Assembly: GCF_024256385.1 (NCBI RefSeq)
Contig: NZ_JAMLFW010000001.1
Span: forward strand, 744,001-808,000
Direction: 5' to 3'
Length of the DNA stretch: 64,000 bases
Source: Anatilimnocola floriformis
Lineage (GTDB): Bacteria > Planctomycetota > Planctomycetia > Pirellulales > Pirellulaceae
A model generated the notes under the pieces. That model made no database searches, was not told where the DNA came from, and saw only the letters and a list, made by a program, of their open reading frames with translations. Each line of letters begins with the position of its first letter. Within the stretch, counting starts at the first letter, position 1. Shown piece after piece: positions 42,454-50,833 of the stretch. Made by a program: the position numbers and the translations under genes.

Positions 42454-44862
42454 TCAATGCCGCAGTAGGAATTCGCTACCGTTGAGCAGCGCGTGTTGCA
42501 GATCTTGCAGCCCCGCCGCCAGGTCAGGCTGCTCCTTAAGATAGTCCTCTGCGATCTTTTGCTCGCGCGCCGTGGGCCGGCGACTGAGAGTGGCGAGATA
42601 GAGTTGCTCGACGATCAGCGGTTGCGATTGCTTTGCCGCGACGGCGAGGCCGATGCGACTCTTGTCCGCAGCGAGTCGCTTGACGAGGCTGGGATTATTG
42701 AGGAGATGAATCGCGCCGGCCAGATCGGCGTCTTCTTCGCGGGCACAATCGCAAGCGGTGTCGCGAACCGGGCGCGAGGTAGCCATCAGAAAGTGATTTT
42801 CAACGGCCCCTTCGGCGAGTTCACCAGCTCGCGTGCCGACGGGATAACCCGGATATTCATCGGGCACGCCGATGGCAGAACTGATCGCATCGAGCAGTTG
42901 CTCGCTGGTGATGATCCGCACGTGCGTGTGCGTGAAGTAGCGAGCCGGCGCGGCTGCATGTTTGGATTGCTGCGGCGTTTCGGCAGCTAGTTGATAGGTC
43001 TTCGACCGCAGAATGAGCCGCAGAACCGGCTTGATTTTGAAGTCGCCTTTCACGAACTCCGTCGCCAACGCATCGAGCAACTCCGGATGCGATGGCGGAT
43101 TCGTATCGCGAAAATCATCAACCGGCTCGACGATGCCGCGGCCCAGCAAGTGATACCACAAGCGGTTCACGGTCGAGCGGGCGAAGTAGCGGTTGTCGGG
43201 CGCGACGAGCCAGGCCACGAGCGGTGCGCGGCGGTCGTCTTCGGGGCCAACCTTCTCCGGCGTGAAGCCAAAGACAGCGGGCTCAAGATTCTTGCGTGTG
43301 AGCGGATGCTGTACGTCGCCGTTGCGCTGCAGATAGACGACTTCATCGTCGAGATTGAACTGTTTCCCCTTGAGCTTGACTCGCGCGAAGAACGCCGCCA
43401 GTCCGTAGTAGTCACCTTGCGTGATCGCTTCGAACGGATGGTTGTGGCACTTAGCGCAGCCGATTCGCACTCCCAGAAACAGCTGACCAAAACTCTCGGC
43501 TGCTTCTTCTGGATTGCGCGCCACGCGATAAAAACTGGCGGCTGGATTTTCGAACGTGTTGCCGCGGGCGGTGAGAATGTCCTTCGCCAATTCGGTCATC
43601 GGCCGATCTTCGGCGAAATGGTCGATCAGATACCGATGCAGGCGATGCACGCCGCGGAGCGAGATCGTCGTTCGGTTGCCGCGCATCACATCGGCCCATT
43701 TCAGCGCCCAGTAAGTGGCGAACTCGTCGCGCTCTAGCAATTCGTCGATAAGTTTCTCGCGTTTGTCAGCGGCCGGCGAATCAAGGAACCGCGCGGCCTC
43801 TGCAGGCTGCGGCAAAATACCCAGCACATCGAGGTAGGCTCGCCGTAGAAAAGCTTCGTCGTTACAAACGGCGGCCGGTTGCAGCTGCAGCGCTTTCTGC
43901 TTCGCAAAGATTTGCTCATCAACAAGGTTCGCCGGCGCCGGCCCTTTGAATTGATAGTCCGGATCGGCTTCGACATAGGTCAGCTGCACGCTGCGAACCT
44001 GCTCGAGATAACGCACCAGCACATTGGCTTCTGCCGTGGCAGTGAACTCGACGAGGCCGTTCGCAGTGACGCTCACGGCTTCGTCCATGGGGACGCTGAA
44101 GACTGCTTCGCCGGTGACGTCGACGATCGAACCATCGGCGAACTTAGCGAGCGCGACGAGTTGTTGCTGGCGACTGCCAGCAGCGAGTCGGCGCGAACCG
44201 GGAAGGACTTCGAGGCTGACGAGTTGCCGCGGCGCGGTGGAATCGGGACAGCCGGCGGCAATCCAATCACGCAGCACCAGATACGCCGTGTCAGTAGTTT
44301 GAAATCGCACGCCGCCCTGATGCGGCATCCGGCCAGAACCTTTGCGGAGAATCAAACTCTGCTCGGGCTCGAACGGATTCGTGCGGCGACTTGAACCTTC
44401 GCGGACCAGGGTTTGCAAATCGCCAACTGGATCAAAGCCACGCAGGCTGAGGCGAAAGCCACCCTTACCCTGCGGGGAACCGTGGCAGGCGCCCTGACTG
44501 CAGCCGGCGCGACTTAGAGCTGCCATTACATCGGTGCGATAATCGATCGGCTTGGGCTTCGCGAAATCGGCAACGATGATCGTCGCCGTCGCTTTGCCGC
44601 TCGCGGTTGTCGCTGTGATCGTTGCCGTTCCGTCACCAATTGGTGTTACGATGCCTATCGTGGAAACAGTCGCGATCTTGGCATCAGACGACTCGTACTT
44701 GGCCGTATGAGTTACGTCGGCGCTGTTGTTTTCGGAGACGAGGAGTTGCACGTGCGAGCGTCCGCCGGTGAGCGTGAACTCAGCGGGTGCGATCGCGATA
44801 TCCGCGGCGGCTGAGACCGCGGGAACGAGCGCGATGACAATCAGGAAAGGAGTGAATCGCAT
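42454..44862 (-). CDS. DUF1549/DUF1553 cytochrome protein with N-terminal Ig-like domain
   Basis: An 802-residue exported protein. After the signal peptide (about 1-20) comes a Big_2-like Ig domain (about 22-98), which the other module's protein lacks. Then a PSCyt1-like stretch with Cys-Ser-Gln-Gly-Ala-Cys-His, a CX4CH variant of the haem site, a DUF1549 domain (Asn-Leu-Val-Asp-Glu-Gln-Ile-Phe) with Cys-Ala-Lys-Cys-His-Asn-His-Pro-Phe, and a C-terminal DUF1553 domain (Asn-Arg-Leu-Trp-Tyr-His-Leu-Leu-Gly-Arg-Gly). Start ATG at 44862, two bases after the stop of the pre-peptidase-domain gene, so the two are translationally coupled. Divergent from a DUF1501 gene, forming a full module. Activity unknown. 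Confidence 0.92.
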   Translation of the reverse strand: MRFTPFLIVIALVPAVSAAADIAIAPAEFTLTGGRSHVQLLVSENNSADVTHTAKYESSDAKIATVSTIGIVTPIGDGTATITATTASGKATATIIVADFAKPKPIDYRTDVMAALSRAGCSQGACHGSPQGKGGFRLSLRGFDPVGDLQTLVREGSSRRTNPFEPEQSLILRKGSGRMPHQGGVRFQTTDTAYLVLRDWIAAGCPDSTAPRQLVSLEVLPGSRRLAAGSRQQQLVALAKFADGSIVDVTGEAVFSVPMDEAVSVTANGLVEFTATAEANVLVRYLEQVRSVQLTYVEADPDYQFKGPAPANLVDEQIFAKQKALQLQPAAVCNDEAFLRRAYLDVLGILPQPAEAARFLDSPAADKREKLIDELLERDEFATYWALKWADVMRGNRTTISLRGVHRLHRYLIDHFAEDRPMTELAKDILTARGNTFENPAASFYRVARNPEEAAESFGQLFLGVRIGCAKCHNHPFEAITQGDYYGLAAFFARVKLKGKQFNLDDEVVYLQRNGDVQHPLTRKNLEPAVFGFTPEKVGPEDDRRAPLVAWLVAPDNRYFARSTVNRLWYHLLGRGIVEPVDDFRDTNPPSHPELLDALATEFVKGDFKIKPVLRLILRSKTYQLAAETPQQSKHAAAPARYFTHTHVRIITSEQLLDAISSAIGVPDEYPGYPVGTRAGELAEGAVENHFLMATSRPVRDTACDCAREEDADLAGAIHLLNNPSLVKRLAADKSRIGLAVAAKQSQPLIVEQLYLATLSRRPTAREQKIAEDYLKEQPDLAAGLQDLQHALLNGSEFLLRH

Positions 44863-44864
44863 GG

Positions 44865-47192
44865 TTACTTCTTCTTCTCCATCGGCGGAGCTTTCACTTC
44901 CAAGTCGAATTCCTTCGGCCGGGGCTCTTCCTGAAAATTCCCCACCTGACCGGTCGCAGTGAAGCGGAACCGGTGGCGACCTTGGCGGAAGTCGTCGGGA
45001 ATCGTGACGGCAAATTCCGTGCTGTTTGCTTCAGCGGCAATCGTCAGTTTCTCGGGCAACTGCAAGCCAGAAATCGGCTGCACTTCGATCTCTACCGGGC
45101 CGGCGAACGACGGCAGGCGTTGCAGCGCCAGGCGCAAATTGAAATTGCTGCCCGGCGGCAACGTGGTCGGCGGCGGCGGATCGATGGTCACCTCAAAACC
45201 AGGCTTCACGATCAACTGTAGACTCCGCTGTAGCGTGACCGTTCGCGGTCCTTGCTTCGCCACGGCAGTGACGTCAATTCGTTCGCTCGCGTCATTGGCC
45301 AGGCTGCGCGAAATGAAGAGAGCGGGAACACTCGCTTCCTCTTTGGTCGCATTCGCGATGCGGGCAAAAACTTGCTTGCGGCCTTGCTTCTCTTCGCCAC
45401 ATTGACCGCCGATCGCGGTGAAGGAAATCGGCTCGGCGAAGCCATTGTCGCGCGTGGTGACGATCGTCGCCGTGGCTTGTTGATAGCGCGGCAAGACCAA
45501 CTCCGGCGCGGCGAGCTCCACGGTGAACGGCACGGCGGGTGTGATCTGCAGCGCGATGCTGCGCGTGCAGGTTGCCGGCAGCCAACGCTGGTTTTCGCGG
45601 AGGGCATGTTTGATGAGATCGACGTTGATCAGTTGCCGATCGACGAGTGGTTGAACGGTGAGGGCGGCGGTGATCTCTTGTTCGCCAACTTTGGTTTTGG
45701 CGAGGACTTGGATGGAAGAGAGACCGAGCGGGGAGTTATTGGCTGCGCGGAGTTTGCAGTCGAGGGAGTTGACGCCTTCGGGGATGGTCGTTGGTTCTAG
45801 AGTGACTCCTGCCGGTGCGTTCACGAGAGAGAGTTCAATGAGGCCGGGGCACTCGGTGCGAGTGACCGCGAAGGGAAGGCGTTGATACGAACACAGAGGC
45901 ACAGAGAGCGCAGAGATTTCGGATTTGAGTTCTAGTTTGGGTTGTTGGGGAGCGATGTCGATGCGGTAGGCGTGCGCGGGACTGCCACTGCCGCTCAGGT
46001 CGCGGACTTGGATGTAATACAAACCGTCGTCGCCAACGTTGAAGTTGAACGCGGCTTCTTCGAGGGCGCCGCCGGGGAGTGTCACGTCGTCCATGCGCTG
46101 CATCTCGCGGCCTGTCCGGTCGAGCAGAATGACTTCTAGATCGGCCGCAGATTGAATCGTCTTGGTCTCGGCCCGCAGCGACAGCTTTTGCCCCTTCGTC
46201 AGATAGAGCGTGAAGCAATCTACATCACCAGCCGGGTTCAGCACTCCTTGCAAGCTTGCAGGAATCGTGGCGACATGCGTGGGACTATCGCGAGTATCGT
46301 TCGGTTCGCTCTCGACGATAGCGGCAATAGCCGAAACCGTCAGCGGCAACCAAGTTGCAACGGAATCGTCTTTTCGCTTCACAGCTGGAAAGAAATTGCC
46401 GAGAGGTTGATCGGCGGCGGTGGTTACTTCCACCTCGCCGTTGATTTCAGGCAGCGCGATCTTCGTCGCGACACCCGGCAGAATCGTCGACGGCAGTGAA
46501 ACGCGCGCGGCCGCGAATTTGCCGATGCGCAGCCAGTATTGCCAGTGAGGCGAACCGAGATAACGACTGTCGCGAACTTCAAGCGTGTAGGTTCCCGCGG
46601 TTTTGAACGTGTGTGAGAACACACAGTCGTAAAAGATGCCCGGCGAGTTGTCCTTTTGCACAATTCGCTTGCCGTGCTCGTCAACGATCGTCAGCAGCGG
46701 ATCGGCGTCGCTGCCGAAACGACTGCAGACGATGTCGAACGAAATCTGCTCGCCCGCCGCTGCCGTGAAGCGAATGCGGTCGACCTCGGCGGCTTGCAGA
46801 TCACCGGCAATCGCAACTGGAAGTTTCTGCAGCGGTTCGTTCGTGGCTTTCGTCGGCGGCAGTTCATCGACGGCGAAGAGTTGCAGATTGCTCAGGCCAT
46901 CTTCGGTTGCGAGCCGCAGACCATAGATTCCCAGTGGGCAATCGGCGGCGACGTTTACTTCCACTTCGGCGCGAGCCAAGGCGCTCGACTGCACCTTGAT
47001 CTGAAAAAACTTCTCCGGCAGCGAAAACCATAGTTGCTGAGCCCGATCGAGTTCGCTGCCGACAATCGTCAGTTTATTGGCCTGGCCGCGAGTGAGCGCC
47101 GGCGGCTCGAGATGCTCGATGAACGGCTCGGCCTGGGCGGTGGAAGCCAAGGCAACGGCCAGCAGCGTGAAGATGAACAACCTCAAGTGCAT
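44865..47192 (-). CDS. Large secreted protein with pre-peptidase C-terminal (PPC)-type repeats
   Basis: A 775-residue exported protein. Signal peptide about 1-20; then repeated beta-sandwich domains of the bacterial pre-peptidase type, with Phe-Asp-Ile-Val-Cys-Ser-Arg, Tyr-Thr-Leu-Glu-Val-Arg-Asp and the acidic Glu-Pro-Asn-Asp/Asp-Val-Asp-Cys-Phe-Thr-Leu pattern of PPC domains. No protease domain is seen. Genes like this often precede DUF1549/DUF1553 genes in planctomycete modules, probably as a binding partner. ATG at 47192 in front of the signal; a longer frame runs through the REP at 47216-47239 and is unlikely. Its stop is 2 bases from the next start. Function unknown. Confidence 0.87.
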   Translation of the reverse strand: MHLRLFIFTLLAVALASTAQAEPFIEHLEPPALTRGQANKLTIVGSELDRAQQLWFSLPEKFFQIKVQSSALARAEVEVNVAADCPLGIYGLRLATEDGLSNLQLFAVDELPPTKATNEPLQKLPVAIAGDLQAAEVDRIRFTAAAGEQISFDIVCSRFGSDADPLLTIVDEHGKRIVQKDNSPGIFYDCVFSHTFKTAGTYTLEVRDSRYLGSPHWQYWLRIGKFAAARVSLPSTILPGVATKIALPEINGEVEVTTAADQPLGNFFPAVKRKDDSVATWLPLTVSAIAAIVESEPNDTRDSPTHVATIPASLQGVLNPAGDVDCFTLYLTKGQKLSLRAETKTIQSAADLEVILLDRTGREMQRMDDVTLPGGALEEAAFNFNVGDDGLYYIQVRDLSGSGSPAHAYRIDIAPQQPKLELKSEISALSVPLCSYQRLPFAVTRTECPGLIELSLVNAPAGVTLEPTTIPEGVNSLDCKLRAANNSPLGLSSIQVLAKTKVGEQEITAALTVQPLVDRQLINVDLIKHALRENQRWLPATCTRSIALQITPAVPFTVELAAPELVLPRYQQATATIVTTRDNGFAEPISFTAIGGQCGEEKQGRKQVFARIANATKEEASVPALFISRSLANDASERIDVTAVAKQGPRTVTLQRSLQLIVKPGFEVTIDPPPPTTLPPGSNFNLRLALQRLPSFAGPVEIEVQPISGLQLPEKLTIAAEANSTEFAVTIPDDFRQGRHRFRFTATGQVGNFQEEPRPKEFDLEVKAPPMEKKK

Positions 47193-47215
47193 CGCGGTCA
47201 CTTTCGGCGGTGGCA

Positions 47216-47239
47216 GGTCAGGCACTTCAGTGCCTGACC
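47216..47239. repeat. REP element, remote copy
   Basis: The same 24-base palindrome as next to the RAYT gene, here between the divergent PPC-type and DUF1501 genes, 23 bases upstream of the former's start codon, so its hairpin would form in the 5' leader. Confidence 0.92.
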
Positions 47240-47439
47240 TACAGCGGGAGGGGAGGTAAGGTGGGGCGAAATTGAGTCTCATCACGAGACTAAAACCGAC
47301 TGCAGATAAATCTTGCGGCCAGCCGATGATTTCGTTAGCGTTAATATATCAAGAGCCAGTAATGGATGTCACGCTGATTCCCGCCTACGATAGTCATCCC
47401 GCCTGAATTCACGATCCCCACCTTCCACAGGATCCCGCC

Positions 47440-48831
47440 ATGCTGCGACTGATCGGCCCTGCTGCCTATCCGGGCGAACACGTAAGCCGCCGCGAAATGA
47501 TCCGCATCGGCGGTTTGCTGGCCGGCGGCGTTGCGCTGCCGCAGTTGCTTGGTTCGCCGATCGCCCGCGCAGCCGGTCAGCCGAAGTCGTTCGGCATCGC
47601 CAAACGTTGCATCATGCTCTACCTGTCGGGCGGCCCGCCGCAGCACGACACGTTCGATCCCAAGCCGGATGCCCCGGCCGATATTCGCGGCGAGTTCAGC
47701 ACCATTCAATCGTCGAACGGCGGCTACCGGATCGGCGAGCATTTGCCACTCACATCGAAGTGGATGCACGAGGTTGCCCTCGTTCGCTCGATGCATCACA
47801 CGCACAACGATCATGCCCGCGGCTCGTACTGGATGTTCACGGGCTATCCGTTTCTCGGCGGCGTCCCCGAAGCCGACAACATGACCCGCGCCGACATGCC
47901 GCACCTCGGCAGCGTCATTGCCAAGGTCGCGCCGCAAGGTTCGCTCCTGCCGTGGGCGCTCGTGCCGCAGCGGATGGATGTTGCCGGCGGTCGCCGTGTC
48001 GGTCAGTTCGCCGGCATGCTCGGTTCGAAGTACGATCCGCTGCTGCCAGGCGGCGATCCGAACGATGACAACTACAAGCTCGAGCAAATTCCGCTCGCGC
48101 CAAATTTGCCCGCCGATGTCGCGCGTCGCCGTTTAAAGCTCGTCGATCAACTCGATACACAAATCGAATCGCTGCACAACAGCGCACAGGCTCAAGCCCT
48201 CCGCGCCAATCAATCTCGCGCGCTCGATGTCGTCAGCAGCGATGCGGTGCGAAAAGCGGTCGATCTTTCGAAAGCCGATGCTGCCGATCGCGAACGCTAC
48301 GGCCGGAATCTTTTCGGCCAGTCGGTCTTCCTCGGCCGGCGGTTGTTGCAAGCCGGCACGCGACTTGTGCAATGCAATTGGCAACGGTCACAAGGGAGCG
48401 ACGGCTTTGCTTGGGACACACACTGGAACAACTTCTCGGCACTGAAGGACTATTTGATCCCGCCCTTCGATCGGGCGTTTCATGCCCTGATGACCGATCT
48501 GAAGCAAACGGGCGAACTCGACGAAACGCTCGTCATCGTCGCCGGTGAATTTGGCCGTTCGCCGAAGGTAACGCTCAAGAACGCCGGCCGCGAACACTGG
48601 CCCGATGTGTACACCGTGCTGTTCGCCGGCGCCGGCATCAAACCGGGCGAAGTCTACGGCAAGAGCGACAAGATCGGCGCGTACCCAGCCGAATCGCCGA
48701 CCACGCCCGCCGATTTCGTTGCGACCATTTATCACCTGCTGGGCATCGACCCGCACCGCGAAGAACATGATCAGGTCGGCCGGCCCTTCGCGCTATCGAA
48801 GGGGGATGCGATCAGCGGGATCATGGTTTAG
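47440..48831 (+). CDS. DUF1501 protein, second copy
   Basis: A 463-residue exported protein of the DUF1501 family. The N-terminus has a twin-arginine signal (Val-Ser-Arg-Arg-Glu-Met-Ile-Arg-Ile-Gly-Gly). Core signatures: Leu-Ser-Gly-Gly-Pro-Pro-Gln-His-Asp-Thr-Phe-Asp near residue 62-73, Met-His-His-Thr-His-Asn-Asp-His, and Ala-Gly-Glu-Phe-Gly-Arg-Ser-Pro with Gly-Arg-Glu-His-Trp-Pro (the copy at 1291-2676 has Gly-Arg-Asp-His). Start ATG at 47440 with AGGA upstream. It is divergently arranged to the PPC-type/DUF1549-DUF1553 pair across 247 bases that hold a REP; a regulatory region for both directions must lie there. Substrate unknown. Confidence 0.92.
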   Translation: MLRLIGPAAYPGEHVSRREMIRIGGLLAGGVALPQLLGSPIARAAGQPKSFGIAKRCIMLYLSGGPPQHDTFDPKPDAPADIRGEFSTIQSSNGGYRIGEHLPLTSKWMHEVALVRSMHHTHNDHARGSYWMFTGYPFLGGVPEADNMTRADMPHLGSVIAKVAPQGSLLPWALVPQRMDVAGGRRVGQFAGMLGSKYDPLLPGGDPNDDNYKLEQIPLAPNLPADVARRRLKLVDQLDTQIESLHNSAQAQALRANQSRALDVVSSDAVRKAVDLSKADAADRERYGRNLFGQSVFLGRRLLQAGTRLVQCNWQRSQGSDGFAWDTHWNNFSALKDYLIPPFDRAFHALMTDLKQTGELDETLVIVAGEFGRSPKVTLKNAGREHWPDVYTVLFAGAGIKPGEVYGKSDKIGAYPAESPTTPADFVATIYHLLGIDPHREEHDQVGRPFALSKGDAISGIMV

Positions 48832-48843
48832 TTGCTCCTTCGT

Positions 48844-48934
48844 TGGCCGGACCATTGGTCCGATCAATGCCGCGACTGGAGCTAGATCGGCTTGGTACCC
48901 GATTCTTGGCCGGACCATTGGTCCGGCCTACGCG
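48844..48934. repeat. GGACCATTGGTCC-family composite repeat, copy 3
   Basis: TGGCCGGACCATTGGTCCGA at the left and GGCCGGACCATTGGTCCGGC at the right enclose CTAGATCGGCTTGGTACCCG, which closely matches the unit at 37457-37551. It separates the convergent DUF1501 and Rieske genes. Confidence 0.88.
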
Positions 48935-48937
48935 GTT

Positions 48938-49255
48938 CTATTCCGGCCGCAGCTTTACCCACACCCAACCGTCGCGCACTTCCACCTGATGCGCCGCGGT
49001 GTCTTCGGTCGCCGGCATCGTCAGGGCCTTGCCGTTGCGAATGTCGAACTTCGCACCGTGGCGCGGGCAAGCAATCGTATGATCATCGAGGCGGCCGTCG
49101 CTCAACGGCCCGCCGTCGTGCGTGCAAACGTCGTCGATGCAAAAGAACTCTCCGCCGACGTGAATCAGCACCACGACGCGATCTTCGATCTCGAGCAACT
49201 CGCGGCCTGGATCGGAGAGTGAGTTGACGGCAACGGTTTTGACAAAGTCAGACAT
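48938..49255 (-). CDS. Rieske [2Fe-2S] ferredoxin-type protein
   Basis: A 105-residue soluble Rieske protein. Cluster ligands are in Cys-Thr-His-Asp-Gly-Gly (box 1) and Cys-Pro-Arg-His-Gly-Ala-Lys-Phe-Asp (box 2), 20 residues apart. It resembles the ferredoxin subunits of ring-hydroxylating dioxygenases and NirD-like small proteins. Without a partner oxygenase or reductase nearby the electron acceptor is open; in planctomycetes such genes often occur near Fe-S cluster assembly loci, which is not the case here. Start ATG at 49255 (an in-frame GTG 12 bases upstream is possible). Single gene. Confidence 0.91.
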   Translation of the reverse strand: MSDFVKTVAVNSLSDPGRELLEIEDRVVVLIHVGGEFFCIDDVCTHDGGPLSDGRLDDHTIACPRHGAKFDIRNGKALTMPATEDTAAHQVEVRDGWVWVKLRPE

Positions 49256-49322
49256 GGAGTAAATCACAGGGCGATGATTGGATGAGTGCTTGATTCTAGC
49301 AGTTCAACTCCTTTCGCGGAGC

Positions 49323-49437
49323 ACAGTCGCCTTTCACTCCGTGAAAGGCGCGTCTTCGCTCGGTCGCGTGTCGAGCCACGTTCCACTCGCCTCGAAAATG
49401 GAAAGACGCGTCCTTTCGCGGAGCGAAAGGCGACTGT
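49323..49437. repeat. CTTTCGCGGAGCGAAAGG-family inverted repeat
   Basis: ACAGTCGCCTTTCACTCCGT at 49323 and its mirror near 49402-49437 (CTTTCGCGGAGCGAAAGGCG) enclose about 45 bases. A related fragment sits at 26515-26535. It fills the space between the Rieske and sialidase-like genes, upstream of the latter. Confidence 0.88.
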
Positions 49438-49483
49438 GTACAATCCGGTTCGCCAATTCATCCATTCTCTGCGGATTCAAATC

Positions 49484-50551
49484 ATGCATCGATTTCTGCT
49501 GGCAGCCATTTGTCTCGCCTGGTGCAGCGTCAGTTCCGCCGCCGATCTCCCAGCCGGTGTCGTTGCGGAAGAATTCATCTACACCGAGCCACCGCACCCG
49601 CAGTGCCATGCATCGACGATTGCAGAAACGAAGGATGGCTTGGTTGCGGCTTGGTTTGGCGGCACGAAAGAGGGAGCGAATGACGTCGGCATTTGGTTTT
49701 CAAAGCAGACAAAAGTCGGCTGGAGCAAACCGGTTGAAGTTGCCAACGGCAAGGATGAAGAAGAAAAGCAGTTGCCGTGTTGGAATCCCGTGCTGTTCGA
49801 CATGCCTGCCACGACTGCGCGCAAAGGTGAGTTGCTGCTGTTCTACAAGGTCGGCCCAAGTCCGAGTAAATGGTGGGGCATGTTGATTCGCAGCAGCGAT
49901 CAGGGGCAGACGTGGAGCGAGCCGGAAAAACTGCCGGAGGGAATCCTTGGGCCGATCAAAGACAAGCCAGTGTTGCTGAAGGACGGCACGTTGCTGTGCC
50001 CGAGCAGCACCGAGCACAAAGGTTGGCAGGTGCATATCGAATCAACGAAGGACGGCGGCCGCACGTGGCAGAAGACCGAGCCGCTGTGCGACGGCATGAC
50101 GCAGCACGCCATTCAGCCGACCATCCTGCAGACAAAGTCCGGCCTGACGATTCTCTGCCGCACGCGCACTCCCGGCAAAATTCTGCAAGCGACCTCGACC
50201 GACAACGGCGCAACGTGGAGCAAACTTGAGCCGATGGATCTCGTAAATCCCAACTCTGGCATCGATGGTGTGACGCTTAGCGATGGCCGTCATTTGCTCG
50301 TCTATAATCACACGCAAAAGGGTCGCAGCCCGCTCAACGTCGCCGTCTCGACCGACGACGGCAAAACCTGGCAAGCCGCTGCCGTGCTTGAAACGCAGCC
50401 GGGCGAGTACTCGTATCCCGCCGTCATCCAAACTTCGGATGGCTTGGTGCATATCACTTACACCTGGAAACGGCAGCGCGTGAAGCACGTTACACTCGAG
50501 CCGGCGAAACTAAAGTTGCTGCCGATCGTTGAGGGAGTGTGGCCGAAGTAA
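49484..50551 (+). CDS. Secreted sialidase-like (BNR-repeat) exo-glycosidase candidate
   Basis: A 355-residue exported protein with a signal peptide (about 1-19) and a six-bladed-propeller-type sequence. Four Asp-box (BNR) motifs are visible: Ser-Ser-Asp-Gln-Gly-Gln-Thr-Trp, Ser-Thr-Lys-Asp-Gly-Gly-Arg-Thr-Trp, Ser-Thr-Asp-Asn-Gly-Ala-Thr-Trp and Ser-Thr-Asp-Asp-Gly-Lys-Thr-Trp. Family members are sialidases or related exo-acting hydrolases or lyases of acidic glycans; classical arginine-triad residues could not be assigned by eye. ATG at 49484. A lipoyl-domain gene follows 39 bases later on the same strand. Substrate: a host or algal glycan is plausible but unproven. Confidence 0.86.
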   Translation: MHRFLLAAICLAWCSVSSAADLPAGVVAEEFIYTEPPHPQCHASTIAETKDGLVAAWFGGTKEGANDVGIWFSKQTKVGWSKPVEVANGKDEEEKQLPCWNPVLFDMPATTARKGELLLFYKVGPSPSKWWGMLIRSSDQGQTWSEPEKLPEGILGPIKDKPVLLKDGTLLCPSSTEHKGWQVHIESTKDGGRTWQKTEPLCDGMTQHAIQPTILQTKSGLTILCRTRTPGKILQATSTDNGATWSKLEPMDLVNPNSGIDGVTLSDGRHLLVYNHTQKGRSPLNVAVSTDDGKTWQAAAVLETQPGEYSYPAVIQTSDGLVHITYTWKRQRVKHVTLEPAKLKLLPIVEGVWPK

Positions 50552-50590
50552 CCTTGACCAAAACAGCTCGCCGACGGTACAAGCCGCCGC

Positions 50591-50833
50591 ATGTCGCAAA
50601 TTTCACTTATTCTGGCCGATCTCGACCTGGGCGATGTCCCAGTACTCGCCTGTTCTTGGCTTGCCGAGAAAGGGGCACGTGTCGTGCAAGGCGATCGCTT
50701 GCTGGAAGTAGTCGCCGGAGAAATCTGCGTCGATCTCGAAGCGCCGGCGACGGGCCGATTGGTGCAACGTTGTGTTGGGCCTGAAGAACGGCTGACGATC
50801 GGTCAGGTGCTGGCCGTTATTTCAACGACTTAA
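50591..50833 (+). CDS. Lipoyl/biotinyl-like domain protein without the attachment Lys
   Basis: An 80-residue stand-alone single-hybrid-motif domain. The core matches lipoyl domains (Gly-Asp-Arg-Leu-Leu-Glu-Val, then Val-Asp-Leu-Glu-Ala-Pro-Ala-Thr-Gly, then Gly-Gln-Val-Leu). In lipoyl domains the turn reads Glu-x-Asp-Lys; here it reads Val-Val-Ala-Gly-Glu, with Glu (codon GAA) at the Lys position, so lipoylation or biotinylation is not expected. I recall related planctomycete proteins with the same Ala-Gly-Glu turn. ATG at 50591. The 3' end overlaps the convergent histidine kinase gene by 17 bases. Function unknown. Confidence 0.75.
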   Translation: MSQISLILADLDLGDVPVLACSWLAEKGARVVQGDRLLEVVAGEICVDLEAPATGRLVQRCVGPEERLTIGQVLAVISTT

